From the NCBI RefSeq assembly GCF_008642295.1, contig NZ_CP029190.1, forward strand, positions 6,617,501-6,681,500: a stretch of DNA of 64,000 nucleotides. The letters run 5' to 3'. The translations under genes and the position numbers were made by a program. Under the pieces are notes generated by a model. The model did not search any database. It was not told the DNA's origin and saw only the letters and a list, made by a program, of their open reading frames with translations. Shown one piece after another: positions 1-8,793 of the stretch (its first letter is position 1; every line of letters starts with the position of its first letter). This stretch comes from Streptomyces venezuelae (GTDB taxonomy: Bacteria; Actinomycetota; Actinomycetes; Streptomycetales; Streptomycetaceae).

Positions 1-921
<921 letters not shown>

Positions 922-975
922 CTAAGAGAACACGCAGAGCATCCCCGCAGACGAATGGCCGAATTCGTCGCCCGG

Positions 976-1476
976 TCACCCGCCCACGATCCGGCGCACG
1001 TTCTCGACGCTGCCACAGCCGGATGCCAGCTGCTTCTCGCGTTCCTTCAGGAACGCGGCGCCCAGCTCGGCCCGGCGCTCGTCGGGGACGTTCTCCCTGG
1101 CGCCGTTGAGGATCGTCCGCTCCTCCTCGTCCACGTGGTGGGAGACCGCCTTGACCAGGTCTTCCAGCCGCGAGTCCCAGGTGTCGGAACCGACATCGCC
1201 GACCTCCAGCAGCGCCAGCAGTGCCTTGTTGCCCTCGGCGTGCTCCTCCTCGCCGTGGTCCACTTCCTCATTGTCGACGTCCTTGAAGCGTTTGAGCGCT
1301 CCGTACACCTCGGCTTCCTCCGCCTCGCCGTGCGCGATGAGCAGGGCCGAGAACTTCTCCAGCGCCCCTGCCCGGTCGGCCTCGACGCTCCGCATACGGC
1401 GGAACAGGTCCTCCATGGTGCGGTGGTCCTTGAGGATCACCGCGACGACGTCCTGGTCCTTCCCGTCGCCCGCCAT
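976..1476 (-). CDS. Hemerythrin HHE domain protein
   Basis: Small (166 aa) soluble protein of the HHE cation-binding family, expected to bind a di-iron centre in a four-helix bundle. Candidate ligands are seen in the order KDHRTMEDLF (near residue 17), AHGEAEEAEVYG (near 50), DHGEEEHAEGNKAL (near 75) and SHHVDEEERTIL (near 113), the usual H...HxxxE...H...HxxxE-like spacing. Members in actinobacteria are linked to oxygen, NO or peroxide stress, which fits its place directly upstream of katG in the same direction. The start ATG has AGGAGG nearby. The C-terminus has one Cys (ASGCGSVENV). The exact ligand sensed cannot be told from sequence. Confidence 0.88.
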   Translation of the reverse strand: MAGDGKDQDVVAVILKDHRTMEDLFRRMRSVEADRAGALEKFSALLIAHGEAEEAEVYGALKRFKDVDNEEVDHGEEEHAEGNKALLALLEVGDVGSDTWDSRLEDLVKAVSHHVDEEERTILNGARENVPDERRAELGAAFLKEREKQLASGCGSVENVRRIVGG

Positions 1477-1567
1477 ACCGCTCGCCTCCTCGATCGGGGG
1501 TCCCCCTCACCAGGGCGCGTGCTCACTGGCAGGCGGTTGAAACCCCCCCGCGTCCCCGATCCCGGCC

Positions 1568-2410
1568 TCACGCTCGGTGATGACCGTCGGGCGTACGGTG
1601 ACCGTGCTCGGTGAACGTACCGCGCTCGGTGAACGAGCCGTGCCGGCCCGCCCCGGCCGCGAACCGGGCGGCACCCGCCGACGTCTCGCCGGCCGACAGC
1701 GGCACCATGCCGTGCCGCAGCTCGGCCGCCAGCGCCTCGGGCTCGGCCAGACCGTGCTGCTCCCGTACGGACAGCCGGTCGTGGCGCAGGCACAGCTGCG
1801 GGAACGCGGCGATCTCCCGCGCGAGTTCCTCCGCCGCCTGCCGGGCCTGCCCCGGCGGCACCAGGCGGTTGGCCAGCCCGATCGCGTACGCCTCGGAGGC
1901 CGGCACCGGCCGACCGGTGAGGATCAGGTCCATGGCGCGGCTCTCGCCGATCAGCCGCGGCAGCCGGACCGTACCGCCGTCGATCAGCGGCACCCCCCAC
2001 CGGCGGCAGAACACCCCGAGGACGGCGTCCTCCTCCACCACGCGCAGATCGCACCACAGGGCCAGTTCCAGCCCGCCGGCCACCGCATGGCCGGCGACGG
2101 CCGCGATGACCGGCTTGGTCAGGCGCAGCCGGGTCGGCCCCATCGGGCCGTCGCCGTCCGGCTCCACCCGGTTCCCGCGCCCGGTGCCCACGGCCTTGAG
2201 GTCGGCGCCCGCGCAGAACGTCCCGCCCTCGCCCCACAGCACGGCCACCGAGGCTTCGTCATCGGCCTCGAAAGAGCGGAACGCATCGGCCAGCTGCCGG
2301 GCCGTCGGGCCGTCCACCGCATTGCGGGCGACCGGCCGTGACAACACCACGGTCGTCACGGGGCCGGCCCGCTCGGTGCGGACGGCGGGTGCCCCTGGGG
2401 TATCGGTCAT
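1568..2410 (-). CDS. Enoyl-CoA hydratase/isomerase family protein
   Basis: Crotonase-fold protein of 280 residues. The CoA/oxyanion-hole motif is seen in EGGTFCAGADLKAVG (about residues 60-74), and the second oxyanion segment is AVAGHAVAGGLELALWCDLRV (about 107-127, quoted here only as landmarks AGHAVAGG and LALWCDLRV). The catalytic Glu position after GVPLIDGGTVRLPRL holds no obvious Glu pair, so true hydratase activity on fatty enoyl-CoA is not certain. The C-terminus is rich in Gly, Thr and His (TERGTFTEHGHRTPDGHH), an unusual tail. The start ATG at 2408-2410 was chosen because the longer frame upstream is only overlap with the glycosidase gene. The gap to that gene is 32 bases, so co-transcription with the sugar operon is possible. 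Confidence 0.85.
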   Translation of the reverse strand: MTDTPGAPAVRTERAGPVTTVVLSRPVARNAVDGPTARQLADAFRSFEADDEASVAVLWGEGGTFCAGADLKAVGTGRGNRVEPDGDGPMGPTRLRLTKPVIAAVAGHAVAGGLELALWCDLRVVEEDAVLGVFCRRWGVPLIDGGTVRLPRLIGESRAMDLILTGRPVPASEAYAIGLANRLVPPGQARQAAEELAREIAAFPQLCLRHDRLSVREQHGLAEPEALAAELRHGMVPLSAGETSAGAARFAAGAGRHGSFTERGTFTEHGHRTPDGHHRA

Positions 2411-2442
2411 GGCGGCATTCTCACGTGGCCGCCGCCCGGGAG

Positions 2443-3987
2443 CTACTGCTTCCGCAGATACGGCAGCCGGGCCAGGGGTGCGTCGACCCACACCGTGGCC
2501 GGGCCCGTGTACGACCGGCCGTCGTCGGCCAGCCAGGTGCCCGGCGGGATGACCACCTCGCGCCCGACCGCGCCCTTGGTCACCACCGGGGCCACCATCA
2601 GGCCGTCGCCCAGCAGGAACTGGTCGGTCACCGCTGCATAGCCGCGATGGGGGAACGCCCATTCGAGGGGGCGCTGGACCGGTTCGCCCGTGGCCGCGGC
2701 ATGCGCGGCCAGAGCGAGGATCTCCGGGGCCAGCTCGGTGTGGAGGCGGGCGGCTGCGCGGACGATGGCGAGGTTCTCGGGGGAGAGCACCCGCCATGGT
2801 GCCGCGGAGAACTGCATCATGGGGAACAGCGCGGCGATCTGCGCGTAGCGGACGAACAGTTCCTCGTCGAAACCCTCGCCGTCCTCGCTCGGGACGAAGC
2901 GGAACTCGCCGCCCCCGATCATGTCGGGACAGCTGAACGCATGGCCGGTCAGGGACTGGGCCAGGGCGTTCGGGATCAGACTGTCCAGCCCGAACCGTCC
3001 CTCCCACAGGTGGTACTTGTCCTGCTGGCGCTGTGCCAGCGGCAGACCCGCCGCTCGCCACGCATCACGGAACTCGTTGAGCGGCCAGTCGGTACCGAAG
3101 AGGTTCCAGGCATGGGTGTACGCCTCCGGGTCGGCGCACCCGAGCGCACGCCACCAGGGCGCGTCGCCGCCGTCGAACTTGAACCCGTCGATGCCGATGT
3201 CGTCGCGCAGCGCCTCCAGCCGGCCGGTGAGCCACGCCCGTGCCCGCGGGTCGAGCAGATCGAGGCCGGCACTCCAGCCGTTCCACCACCAGGCCACCTT
3301 GGCCCGCCCGCCGGCTCCGCCGCCACCGGCGCCGGTCTCCGTATCGCGGACCAGCAGGCCCTGGTCGCCCAGCTGCCGGGCGGTGGGGGAGTCCGGGGTC
3401 ACATAGGGCACCAGCCACAGCATCACCTTGAAGCCGAGTCGGTGGAGCCGGGCGACCATGCCCGCCGGATCGGGGAAGCGGCCGGGGTGGAAGGTCCAGT
3501 CCCCGTAGTCGTTGCTCCACCGGTCGTCGATCATCAGCACGCCGGGCGGGAAGCCTTCCGCGAGCAGCCGCTCCGCGTACGTCAGCACCTTCTCCTGGGT
3601 CGGCTCGAACACCGTCTCGATCCACAGGTTGTACTGCGGTGCAGTGAAGAGCAGCGGGTCCGGCATCGTGCCGGACGGAGGGTAGTGGCGGGTGATCGCG
3701 TGCCGGTACGCCCCGCGCAGATCGCCGTGCCCCTCGCCGTGCTCGATGACCGCGCCCGCTTCGTGGGCGTGCGCGGTCAGCCGGCCGCCGGAGAGCGTGA
3801 AGGTGAAGGTGCGGTCGCTGTGCACCCAGCGACCGCGGTCGGAGAGCAGGAGCGGCATGCCCTGGTTGGCCAGGACGTCACGCAGATCGAAGGTGTAGCC
3901 GTCGGGGTACGGCATGTGCCGCCCTTCGGCGACGGCTCCGCCCCACCAGCGTTCCCCGTCGAGGAGGGGGAGTTCGAGTGTCGTCAT
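2443..3987 (-). CDS. Glycoside hydrolase family 31 (alpha-glucosidase/alpha-xylosidase type)
   Basis: Cytoplasmic glycosidase of 514 residues without a signal peptide. GH31 landmarks are APQYNLWIET, GVLMIDDRWSNDYGDW, the nucleophile motif GIDGFKFDGGD (Asp after FKF) and the later CPDMIGGGEF segment with the general acid region. The C-terminal part (DGLMVAPVVTKGAVGREV) is the usual GH31 beta-sandwich edge. It is shorter than many GH31 enzymes, which often exceed 650 residues, so it belongs to the compact bacterial subgroup. It is the last gene of the operon binding protein-permease-permease in reverse reading order, so it should cleave the imported oligosaccharide. Alpha-linked glucose, xylose or galactose cannot be told apart by eye. 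Confidence 0.9.
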   Translation of the reverse strand: MTTLELPLLDGERWWGGAVAEGRHMPYPDGYTFDLRDVLANQGMPLLLSDRGRWVHSDRTFTFTLSGGRLTAHAHEAGAVIEHGEGHGDLRGAYRHAITRHYPPSGTMPDPLLFTAPQYNLWIETVFEPTQEKVLTYAERLLAEGFPPGVLMIDDRWSNDYGDWTFHPGRFPDPAGMVARLHRLGFKVMLWLVPYVTPDSPTARQLGDQGLLVRDTETGAGGGGAGGRAKVAWWWNGWSAGLDLLDPRARAWLTGRLEALRDDIGIDGFKFDGGDAPWWRALGCADPEAYTHAWNLFGTDWPLNEFRDAWRAAGLPLAQRQQDKYHLWEGRFGLDSLIPNALAQSLTGHAFSCPDMIGGGEFRFVPSEDGEGFDEELFVRYAQIAALFPMMQFSAAPWRVLSPENLAIVRAAARLHTELAPEILALAAHAAATGEPVQRPLEWAFPHRGYAAVTDQFLLGDGLMVAPVVTKGAVGREVVIPPGTWLADDGRSYTGPATVWVDAPLARLPYLRKQ

Positions 3988-4018
3988 ACCTGTGGGCTTT
4001 CTCCGGTGTGGTGGAGGA

Positions 4019-4050
4019 GCGGGCCGGGGGGCCGGGGCCCCGCGGCCCGC
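4019..4050 (-). promoter_or_regulatory. Intercistronic hairpin after the binding-protein gene
   Basis: Inverted repeat between the solute-binding protein stop and the GH31 start. The 8-base outer arms 4019-4026 and 4043-4050 pair fully, then after a G/G mismatch four further G-C pairs form (4028-4031 with 4038-4041) around a 6-base loop. No T-run follows. Such hairpins after binding-protein genes in ABC operons often protect the upstream message or reduce read-through, giving more binding protein than enzyme. Function is inferred. Confidence 0.5.
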
Positions 4051-4080
4051 CGCTGAGCGGAATGGACTGCACGGCTCGGA

Positions 4081-5430
4081 CTACTTGACGGTGAAACCCT
4101 GTTCCTTGCCGAACCCGTTCAGCCGTTCCTCCCAGGTGGCCAGCGCGCCGGGCAGGTTCCCGCCGGGCTGCAGGGCCTGACCCACGGAGTCCTTGAAGAC
4201 GCTGTTGGCGTAGGGCTGGAAGGGCAGGTACTGCCAGCCGGGCCGGACGGCCTTCGACATGTCGGAGAAGACCTCGTTGGGCTTGCTGTTGGGGAAGAAC
4301 GGCACCTCGGCGCTGCGGAAACCGGGGTTGTCGAGCAGCAGCTTGGTCGCGGGGAACAGACCGACTTCGGAGTTGAGCGACTTGACCGCCTCCGGGTCTG
4401 AGTTGAGCCACTGGGCGAAGGCGACCGAGGCCTCCTTGTTCTTCGCCTGTGTGGTAACCGCCACCGACGAGCCGCCGTTCTCCGAGCTGACACCGCCCGG
4501 CATGGGCGCAACCGTCCACTGGCCCTTGCTCTGCGGGATGAACTGCTCCAGAACCGCCGGCGCCCAGGCGCCGGCCAGCCACGTCGCGTACCTTCCGGCG
4601 GCCATCGACTTCCACCACTCGTCGTTCCAGCTCACCGTGGATTCGACCAGCTTGTTCTCGATCAGCGGGCCCCAGGTGTCGGCGTAAGCCTTGCTTCCGG
4701 CGTCGTTCTTGAGGTTGATGGCGACGTCGGTGGTGCCGTTGACGGTGTACGGCTTGCCGCCGCGCTGCCAGATCAGGCTGTTGGTCGCGCCCGCGTCGCC
4801 GGGGTCGACGAACGAGATGAAGGTGTTCGGATCGGCGTCGTGGATCTTCTTGGCCAGCGTGCCGTACTCCTCCCACGTGGCCGGCGGTGTCGCACCGAAC
4901 CTGTCGAGGATGTCCTTGCGGTACAACATCGCCATCGGCCCGGTGTCCTGGGGTATGCCGTAGATCCCGCCCGCGACGTTGACCTGGGTCCAGGCCGACT
5001 CGGCGAACTTGTCCTTGAGGCCGGCCGCACCGTAGTCGGCGAGGTTGACCAGCGACTTGCTCACCGCGAACTGGGGGAGTGCGTAGTACTCGATCTGGGC
5101 GACGTCGGGGGCGCCCTTGCCTGCCTTGAGCGCGGTGGTCAGCTTGGTGTACTGGTCCTTGGACTGTCCCGCGTTGACGAGGTTGATCTTGATCTTCGGG
5201 TACTTCTTCTCGAACAGCGCGATCGTCTTGTCGATGTTCGGGACCCAGGACCAGAAGGTGATCTCGGCCGGCTTGTCCAGTGCTGCCTGCACGGCAGCGG
5301 GGTCGGCCTTGCCGCCGCCGTCGGAGCCGCCGGAGCCGCCGCCGCAGGCGGTGAGGGAGAGGGAGAGCGCGGCGGCGGTGGCCGCGGTGAGGGCGCGGGT
5401 GAGACCCGGCAGCCGCAGGGATCTGCTCAT
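4081..5430 (-). CDS. Sugar ABC transporter substrate-binding lipoprotein
   Basis: Extracellular solute-binding protein of family 1 (449 aa). A hydrophobic signal ending in the lipobox LSLTACGGG (Cys near residue 29) is followed by a Gly/Ser linker (GGSGGSDGGGK). Typical family-1 features follow: PAEITFWSWVPN, a Trp-rich middle (TVSWNDEWWKSMAAGRYATWLAGAWAP is the binding-cleft region, named here by position 245-270) and AFAQWLNSD near 320. AAGGA lies just before the ATG. The gene is followed by the GH31 glycosidase and preceded by two sugar permeases, and no ATPase is encoded here; actinobacterial systems of this type commonly share the MsiK ATPase. It probably binds an oligosaccharide on the outer face of the membrane. 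Confidence 0.93.
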   Translation of the reverse strand: MSRSLRLPGLTRALTAATAAALSLSLTACGGGSGGSDGGGKADPAAVQAALDKPAEITFWSWVPNIDKTIALFEKKYPKIKINLVNAGQSKDQYTKLTTALKAGKGAPDVAQIEYYALPQFAVSKSLVNLADYGAAGLKDKFAESAWTQVNVAGGIYGIPQDTGPMAMLYRKDILDRFGATPPATWEEYGTLAKKIHDADPNTFISFVDPGDAGATNSLIWQRGGKPYTVNGTTDVAINLKNDAGSKAYADTWGPLIENKLVESTVSWNDEWWKSMAAGRYATWLAGAWAPAVLEQFIPQSKGQWTVAPMPGGVSSENGGSSVAVTTQAKNKEASVAFAQWLNSDPEAVKSLNSEVGLFPATKLLLDNPGFRSAEVPFFPNSKPNEVFSDMSKAVRPGWQYLPFQPYANSVFKDSVGQALQPGGNLPGALATWEERLNGFGKEQGFTVK

Positions 5431-5467
5431 TTCGAATCCTTACATTCCGGACGTTGAGAGGGGTGGG

Positions 5468-6430
5468 CTACTGCTTGACGCCGCCGGCGGCCAGTCCCGA
5501 CTGCCAGAACCGCTGGAGGAAGAGGAACGAGACGATCAGCGGGACGATCGCCAGCAGGCTGCCGGTGATCACCAGAGGGAGGACCGGTGTGGCAGTGGCG
5601 ACGCCGCCCTGTGCGAGCGCGTTCCACTGGTGCAGCCCCACCGTGAGGGGGAACAGCTCCGGGTCGTTGAGCACGATCAGCGGCAGGAAGTAGTTGTTCC
5701 AGGTGGCCACGAGGGTGAACAGCAGCACGGTGACGAAACCCGGAGCCAGCAGGCGCAGCGAGATGGTGAGGAAGATGCGCAGTTCGCCGGCTCCGTCGAT
5801 GCGCGCGGCCTCCAGCATCGCGGGCGGAACCGCCTCGGTCGCGTACACCCGCATCAGGTAGAGCCCGAAAGGACTGGCAAGCGAGGGCAGCAGGACCGCC
5901 CACGGGGTGTTGACGATGCCCATGTCGCTGAACAGCAGGTACGTCGGGACTGCGAGGGCGGAGGCCGGGATCGAGATGGCCCCGATCACCACGGCGGACA
6001 CCACCCGCCGGCCGGTGAATTCGTACATGGCCAGGGCGTAGCCGCCCATCGTCGCGATGATCGAGGCGCCGCCCGCCCCGACCACGGAGTAGAGCACGGT
6101 GTTGCCGAACCAGCGCAGGTAGATCCCGTCGTCGTAGGTGAAGACGTCCCTGATGTTCTCGAACAGGTGGAAGCCGTCCCCGAACCACAGGCCGGAGGAG
6201 TCGAGAAGGGTCTGGTTCGACTTCGTCGCGCTGATGGTGAGCCAGACGAGGGGGATCAGCGTGTACGCGAGCATCAGCCCCATGGCCACGGTCAAGGCGG
6301 TGGACCTGCCCGGCCGGCTTCGAGGGGATTGGCCGCGGGGGCTCCGGCGGCGGGCGGGGGGTCGGCGGGACGCCCCTGCGGAGGACGCCTCTTCGGACCT
6401 GCTGACGGCCTCGGGCGCGGAAGTGGTCAC
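5468..6430 (-). CDS. Sugar ABC transporter permease, MalG type
   Basis: Integral membrane protein of 320 residues with six predicted membrane segments after a basic, Pro/Ser/Arg-rich N-terminal tail of about 45 residues. The EAA loop typical of the family is seen as EAARIDGAGELRIFLTISLRLLAP (about residues 205-228), which contacts the ATPase. The GTG start at 6428-6430 was chosen because it overlaps the upstream permease stop by four bases (GTGA), a standard coupling; the much longer frame upstream is overlap only. With the MalF-type partner it forms the membrane channel for the binding protein encoded next in the operon. Confidence 0.93.
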   Translation of the reverse strand: MTTSAPEAVSRSEEASSAGASRRPPARRRSPRGQSPRSRPGRSTALTVAMGLMLAYTLIPLVWLTISATKSNQTLLDSSGLWFGDGFHLFENIRDVFTYDDGIYLRWFGNTVLYSVVGAGGASIIATMGGYALAMYEFTGRRVVSAVVIGAISIPASALAVPTYLLFSDMGIVNTPWAVLLPSLASPFGLYLMRVYATEAVPPAMLEAARIDGAGELRIFLTISLRLLAPGFVTVLLFTLVATWNNYFLPLIVLNDPELFPLTVGLHQWNALAQGGVATATPVLPLVITGSLLAIVPLIVSFLFLQRFWQSGLAAGGVKQ

Positions 6431-7311
6431 AGCATGCGCTCCCTTCGGGCGGTCGCGCGCTGGACCGCGTACGCGACGATCACGGTCACCAGGCCGAGCA
6501 GTACCGCGACGGCTGCCGAGTAGTTGAACTGACGCCCCTCGAAGGCGAGGTTGTACGCGTACATGTTGGGGGTGTAGTTCGTGGAGACGGCGGAGGGCGC
6601 CAGGTTCTGGAGGACGCTCGGCTCGTTGAACAGCTGGAAGCTGCCGATCACCGAGAACGTCGTGGCCATCAGGAGTGCCGGGCGCAGGGCCGGAAGTTTG
6701 ATGCTGAACGCCTTGCGGATGGCGCCGGCGCCATCCACCTCGGCCGCCTCGTAGAGCTCTTCGGGGATGGACCGCAGCGCGGCGTAGAAGATCAGCATGT
6801 TGTAGCCGACGTACGACCACGTGACGATGTTGCCGATCGACGCGAGCATCCAGTTCTTGGAGAGCAGGTCGGGCACCTCGGTGTGCAAGAGGGCGCCGAT
6901 CTCGCCGACCAGGCCGAACCGGTCGCCGTACAGGTAGCCCCACATCAGGGCCGCGACCACGCCGGGGACGGCGTAGGGGACGAAGATGCCGATCCGGAAC
7001 AGCCCCGGCGCCCGCAGCCGCCCGCTGTCGATCGCGAGAGCGGCTGCCAGTGAGAGGCAGAGCATGAGCGGCACCTGGATCGCGAAGAAGAGGGCGACGC
7101 GGCCGAGGCCGGCATGGAACAGGTTGTCCCGGAACGCCTTGGTGTAGTTGTCCAGCCCGGCGAAGGTCATGCCCCCGACCATGCGTTCCTGATAGAGGCT
7201 CAGGTTGATCGAATAGATCAGTGGGGCCACGACTCCGATGACGAAGACGCAGAGGAACGGCAGGAGGAACGCATGGGCGGTGAGGTTGCGCCGAACAGCG
7301 CCGCGTTTCAC
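6427..7311 (-). CDS. Sugar ABC transporter permease, MalF type
   Basis: Membrane permease of 294 residues with about six segments; the EAA loop is EAAEVDGAGAIRKAFSIKLP (about residues 200-219). The GTG at 7309-7311 is preferred because GGAG stands eight bases before it and the protein then begins KRGAVRRNLTAHAFLLP, a normal permease start. A longer frame beginning at 7410 would start inside the LacI operator and in the untranslated leader, so it is rejected. First gene of the minus-strand sugar operon, divergent from the lacI-family gene. Confidence 0.92.
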   Translation of the reverse strand: MKRGAVRRNLTAHAFLLPFLCVFVIGVVAPLIYSINLSLYQERMVGGMTFAGLDNYTKAFRDNLFHAGLGRVALFFAIQVPLMLCLSLAAALAIDSGRLRAPGLFRIGIFVPYAVPGVVAALMWGYLYGDRFGLVGEIGALLHTEVPDLLSKNWMLASIGNIVTWSYVGYNMLIFYAALRSIPEELYEAAEVDGAGAIRKAFSIKLPALRPALLMATTFSVIGSFQLFNEPSVLQNLAPSAVSTNYTPNMYAYNLAFEGRQFNYSAAVAVLLGLVTVIVAYAVQRATARRERML

Positions 7312-7394
7312 CGCAGTCTCCGGCGGCGGCGGTCGGCGACGGGTGTCTCGCTGACCTGGGCTTGGTCGACTCTCACGGGAAAGACCTCCGATGC

Positions 7395-7410
7395 ATGTTA
7401 GCGCCAACAT
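7395..7410. promoter_or_regulatory. LacI-family operator O1
   Basis: Near-perfect palindrome ATGTTAGCGCCAACAT with the central GCGC typical of LacI-family operators. It lies about ten bases downstream of the predicted start of the sugar ABC transcript, so a bound repressor would block elongation or clearance. A sister site with the same ATGTTNGCGCNAACAT form stands before the regulator gene. Confidence 0.75.
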
Positions 7411-7426
7411 GGTGGCGCGGTTCGGA

Positions 7427-7455
7427 AGTGTGTCGACAGCTCTCGGACAGTGTCA
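7427..7455 (-). promoter_or_regulatory. Predicted promoter of the sugar ABC operon
   Basis: Reading the minus strand, a perfect -35 TTGACA (7450-7455) is separated by 17 bases from a -10-like CACACT (7427-7432). Transcription would start near 7420, placing operator O1 at about +10 to +25. The -10 is weak, which is common in Streptomyces. Inferred from sequence only. Confidence 0.5.
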
Positions 7456-7585
7456 AGAGTTTTGGCCAACACTTCTGGCGGATCGTCAGCGGCCTTGAAT
7501 TTGCAGGGATTTTCAGGAATCTGAAGAAGGGTCACCGGTCTGCCGGACCAACCGCAGCCGCTCGGTGGCCTGTTGACCGATGCGG

Positions 7586-7603
7586 CATGTTCGCGCAAAC
7601 ATG
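7586..7603. promoter_or_regulatory. LacI-family operator O2
   Basis: Palindrome CATGTTCGCGCAAACATG, the same pattern as O1 (ATGTTNGCGCNAACAT). On the plus strand TTGACC at 7573-7578 and AAACAT at 7597-7602 form a plausible -35/-10 pair with 18-base spacing, so O2 overlaps the promoter of the regulator gene itself. This suggests autoregulation as well as control of the divergent ABC operon. Confidence 0.72.
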
Positions 7604-7653
7604 ATCCCGGCCGGCAAGGTGCCCGGGCAGCACAGTGCGAGAGGAACTGCACC

Positions 7654-8724
7654 ATGGCGAAGGAAGGGCAGCGGCCACGCAAGCCCCGCTCCCCGGCCGC
7701 GGATCGCCCCAGGCCCCCGTCCATGGCGGATGTCGCGGCCATGGCAGGGGTTTCGGCGCAGACCGTGTCCCGCGTGCTCAACGCGACGGCCCGGGTCGAC
7801 GACACCACCCGCGACCGGGTCGTCCGGGCCGTACGCATGCTCGGATACCGGCCCAACACCGCTGCCCGGGCGCTCGCCACCGGCAAGTTCCGGATGATCG
7901 GTGTCATCAGCTTCGACCTCACGGCGCACGGAAACGCACGCACGCTGGAGTCGATCGTCGCCGCCGTGCAGTCCACCGAGTACTCCGTCAACGTCGTCGT
8001 CCCGCAGGCGCAGACCCAGGAGGCCGTGCTGGAGGCCTTCCGGAGGCTGAGCAGCCATGCGGTGGACGGGGTCATCGTGAACGAGGCACAGATCCTGACC
8101 GGTTCGCTGATGCTGCCCTACGGCCTGCCCGTCGTGGTCGTCGACGGCGGGGACGACCACCGCTACCCGGGCGTCCACACCGACCACGCGGCCGGTGCGG
8201 AGATCGCGGTGAACCACCTGCTCGGGCTCGGCCACCGCACGGTGTGGCACCTGGCCGGCCCACAGGACTCCCACCCCGCACGCCGCCGCGCCGAAGTGTG
8301 GCAGCGCGCACTCCAGGCGGCGGGCGCTCCGGTCCCGGCCGCCGTACACGGCGACTGGAGCGCCGAGAGCGGCTACCGGGCCGGCCGGGAACTCGCCGGC
8401 CGGCCGGAGGTCACCGCGGTGTTCGCCGCAAACGACCAGATGGCGCTCGGGCTGATCCGGGCGCTCCGCGAGGCAGGACGCTCCGTCCCGGAGGACGTGA
8501 GCGTGGTCGGGTTCGACAACATCGCCGAATCCGCCCACTTCCTGCCTCCCCTGACCACCGTCGACCAGGACCTCTCCCGGGTCGGTGCGGCCTGTGTGGC
8601 GCGGCTCCTGGGCCAGATCGAAGGCGCTCCGGCGACGGACTCCTCCATCGTGTCGGTCATGCCGACCCTGGTGGAACGCGCGAGCTCGGCGGCGCCACGT
8701 ACGCCACGCACGCCACGCATCTGA
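7654..8724 (+). CDS. LacI-family transcriptional regulator
   Basis: DNA-binding sugar-responsive regulator of 356 residues. The N-terminal helix-turn-helix is MADVAAMAGVSAQTVSRVLN (about residues 25-44), followed by the hinge RPNTAARALATGK. The periplasmic-binding-protein-like sensor domain includes GVISFD, VVVVDGGDD, ANDQMALGLIRALRE and VVGFDN. The start ATG is set by GAGGAAC seven bases before it; the longer upstream frame crosses operator O2 and is rejected. It is divergent from the sugar ABC operon and precedes GH42 and GH5 genes, so it most likely represses all of them until the cognate oligosaccharide is present. The C-terminus carries a short Pro-Arg-Thr repeat (PRTPRTPRI). Confidence 0.95.
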   Translation: MAKEGQRPRKPRSPAADRPRPPSMADVAAMAGVSAQTVSRVLNATARVDDTTRDRVVRAVRMLGYRPNTAARALATGKFRMIGVISFDLTAHGNARTLESIVAAVQSTEYSVNVVVPQAQTQEAVLEAFRRLSSHAVDGVIVNEAQILTGSLMLPYGLPVVVVDGGDDHRYPGVHTDHAAGAEIAVNHLLGLGHRTVWHLAGPQDSHPARRRAEVWQRALQAAGAPVPAAVHGDWSAESGYRAGRELAGRPEVTAVFAANDQMALGLIRALREAGRSVPEDVSVVGFDNIAESAHFLPPLTTVDQDLSRVGAACVARLLGQIEGAPATDSSIVSVMPTLVERASSAAPRTPRTPRI

Positions 8725-8793
8725 GCCCACTGCCCCCTGTCACACCCCATACGAGACCTCGTACGTCCTGAAGCTCCTGAAGGGGTAAGAACG

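Noticed and set aside
7312..7410. N-terminal extension of the MalF-type permease from an ATG at 7410
   Set aside because: The ATG is part of the LacI operator, there is no ribosome site, and a GTG with GGAG at 7311 gives a normal permease start.
7457..7472. Palindrome AGTTTTGGCCAACACT as third LacI operator
   Set aside because: The centre is GGCC, not GCGC, and the arms do not align with O1 and O2; it lies upstream of the -35 element. Probably chance.
8750..8763. Palindrome TACGAGACCTCGTA before the GH42 gene
   Set aside because: Only one copy was found and it does not match the LacI sites; function cannot be supported.
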